A stretch of DNA of 6,695 bases, taken from Oribacterium sp. Its GTDB lineage: Bacteria > Bacillota_A > Clostridia > Lachnospirales > Lachnospiraceae. The position numbers and the translations under genes are program-made. Below are positions 6,294 through 6,695 of the stretch, in pieces. Each line of letters opens with the position of its first letter. Positions within the stretch are counted from its first letter, which is position 1. The stretch lies in contig SFND01000036.1 in the NCBI GenBank assembly GCA_004554245.1, positions 1-6,695 of the forward strand. The letters are read 5' to 3'. The notes beneath the pieces are model-generated. The model saw nothing but the letters and a program-made list of their open reading frames with translations. It had not been told where the DNA came from and did not search any database.

Positions 6294-6383
6294 GGAGTAG
6301 TACTCAAGAGGCCGAAGAGGCGCCCCTGCTAAGGGTGTAGGTCGGATAAAACCGGCGCGAGGGTTCAAATCCCTCCTACTCCG
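6294..6383 (+). tRNA. tRNA-Ser, anticodon GCU
   Basis: The cloverleaf can be drawn completely. The acceptor stem is GGAGTAG (6294-6300) with CTACTCC (6376-6382), discriminator G6383. The D stem is CTC (6303-6305) with GAG (6317-6319). The anticodon stem is CGCCC (6321-6325) with GGGTG (6333-6337), and the loop CTGCTAA has anticodon GCT at 6328-6330, reading serine codons AGC and AGU. The long class II variable arm pairs GTCGG (6341-6345) with CCGGC (6352-6356), as expected for serine. The T arm is GAGGG (6359-6363), loop TTCAAAT, CCCTC (6371-6375). CCA is not encoded (CTG follows G6383), so it must be added by tRNA nucleotidyltransferase. The gene has its own promoter and sits just upstream of rRNA-type promoters. 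Confidence 0.97.
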
Positions 6384-6389
6384 CTGAGG

Positions 6390-6423
6390 ATTTTCTTCTG
6401 ACAGAAAAATATCTGAAAGATAT
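6390..6423 (+). repeat. Two hairpins after the tRNA
   Basis: TTTTCT (6391-6396) pairs with AGAAAA (6403-6408), and ATATCT (6409-6414) pairs with AGATAT (6418-6423) around GAA. No clear T-run follows, so neither looks like an efficient intrinsic terminator. They may serve 3' processing of the tRNA. The A-rich DNA also lies directly upstream of the next promoter and may act as an UP element. Confidence 0.5.
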
Positions 6424-6434
6424 GAAAATTCTTA

Positions 6435-6463
6435 TTGACAGAGATAACGCTCTGCGATAGAAT
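6435..6463 (+). promoter_or_regulatory. rRNA operon promoter P1 (predicted)
   Basis: TTGACA (6435-6440), a 17-nt spacer, and TAGAAT (6458-6463, 5 of 6 consensus). A-rich sequence from about 6403 to 6430 precedes it. Predicted start near 6470-6472. Its near-consensus strength and its tandem arrangement with a second promoter 107 nt downstream are typical of rRNA operons. Confidence 0.88.
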
Positions 6464-6485
6464 GTTTTCTCGTCACCAGAAAACA
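6463..6485 (+). repeat. Inverted repeat at the P1 start site
   Basis: TGTTTTCT (6463-6470) is a perfect complement of AGAAAACA (6478-6485) with loop CGTCACC. It begins at the last base of the P1 -10 and spans the predicted start. Only part would be transcribed, so if it matters it would be as DNA. It may be chance in AT-rich sequence. Confidence 0.35.
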
Positions 6486-6541
6486 GAGATTCAGATGAAG
6501 CACTTCGCTTCTGGATGAATCAAAAATTTCTGAAAAAGTGC

Positions 6542-6570
6542 TTGACAAGTAAGAAATGGTTTGATAAAAT
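6542..6570 (+). promoter_or_regulatory. rRNA operon promoter P2 (predicted)
   Basis: TTGACA (6542-6547), a 17-nt spacer, and TAAAAT (6565-6570, 5 of 6). An A/T-rich stretch (about 6518-6537) upstream resembles an UP element. Predicted start is at A6576 or G6577. The -35 overlaps the right arm of an inverted repeat, AAGCACTT (6498-6505) with AAGTGCTT (6536-6543). Confidence 0.88.
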
Positions 6571-6576
6571 ATACAA

Positions 6577-6695
6577 GCTGTCGCGAGACGAGAGCACAGC
6601 GAACCTTGAAAATCAAAGATCGATTAATACACAGACCCTGAAGATTCTAAAGAATTTTCAGAGACCAGCAATGGTCAAGCGATCAAGAGATCGCG
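6577..6695 (+). other. Leader of a ribosomal RNA operon, 5' part
   Basis: The sequence after P2 has no reading frame of note and is built of successive hairpins: GCTGT (6577-6581) with ACAGC (6596-6600); CTGAAGATTC (6638-6647) with GAATTTTCAG (6652-6661), loop TAAA; GACCA (6663-6667) with TGGTC (6672-6676), a GCAA tetraloop; and GCGATC (6679-6684) with GATCGC (6689-6694). CCTTGAAAA at 6604-6612 resembles the boxA-type antitermination element of Firmicutes rRNA leaders. The conserved start of 16S rRNA is not reached; it is expected shortly beyond the window. The identification rests on promoter style, boxA-like element and structure, not on any rRNA sequence. Confidence 0.75.

Noticed and set aside
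6183..6368. 61-codon reverse-strand frame over the tRNA
   Set aside because: It overlaps the promoter, leader and tRNA, whose structure fully explains the sequence.
1..6695. CRISPR array, insertion sequence, prophage or defence system
   Set aside because: No spaced direct repeats, transposase, integrase or unexplained coding sequence; genes and intergenic structures account for the window.

Overview
This is a typical bacterial chromosome segment from the replication-initiation neighbourhood, probably from a member of the Clostridia and most likely Lachnospiraceae. That assignment rests on the gene order dnaN-recF-gyrB-gyrA, on the GyrA opening MEPNVFDKV, and on the style of the GyrB and GyrA proteins; it is an inference, and no species is claimed. 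Base composition looks close to half G+C in the genes, with markedly AT-rich gaps.

Layout, all on the + strand: the last 54 codons of dnaN (1-167); a 134-nt structured, AT-rich gap; recF (302-1420); a 101-nt gap; gyrB (1522-3492); gyrA (best start TTG at 3519, ending at 6047); a strong hairpin terminator (6060-6092); a promoter (6177-6205) for a serine tRNA with anticodon GCU (6294-6383); then two consensus promoters in tandem (6435-6463 and 6542-6570) and a structured leader with a boxA-like element. The last part has the form of the 5' region of a ribosomal RNA operon whose 16S gene lies beyond the window.

DnaN is the sliding clamp, RecF loads RecA at gapped DNA, and GyrB plus GyrA form the A2B2 gyrase that introduces negative supercoils. 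The gene spacing suggests a replication/repair/topology operon ending at the hairpin after gyrA. The tRNA and rRNA block that follows has its own promoters.

No new defence system, mobile element or CRISPR array is present. The most notable signal is in the gyrase. The GyrA breakage site and the GyrB TOPRIM site both depart from the usual gyrase consensus at normally near-invariant positions (GyrA Gly88 at the E. coli Asp87 position; GyrB EGDSALGPAK instead of EGDSAGGSAK; Lys154 at the coumarin-contact Arg). The core catalytic residues are intact. The second notable signal is the promoter architecture between gyrA and the rRNA operon, including a terminator-like hairpin sitting on the predicted +1 of the tRNA transcript.
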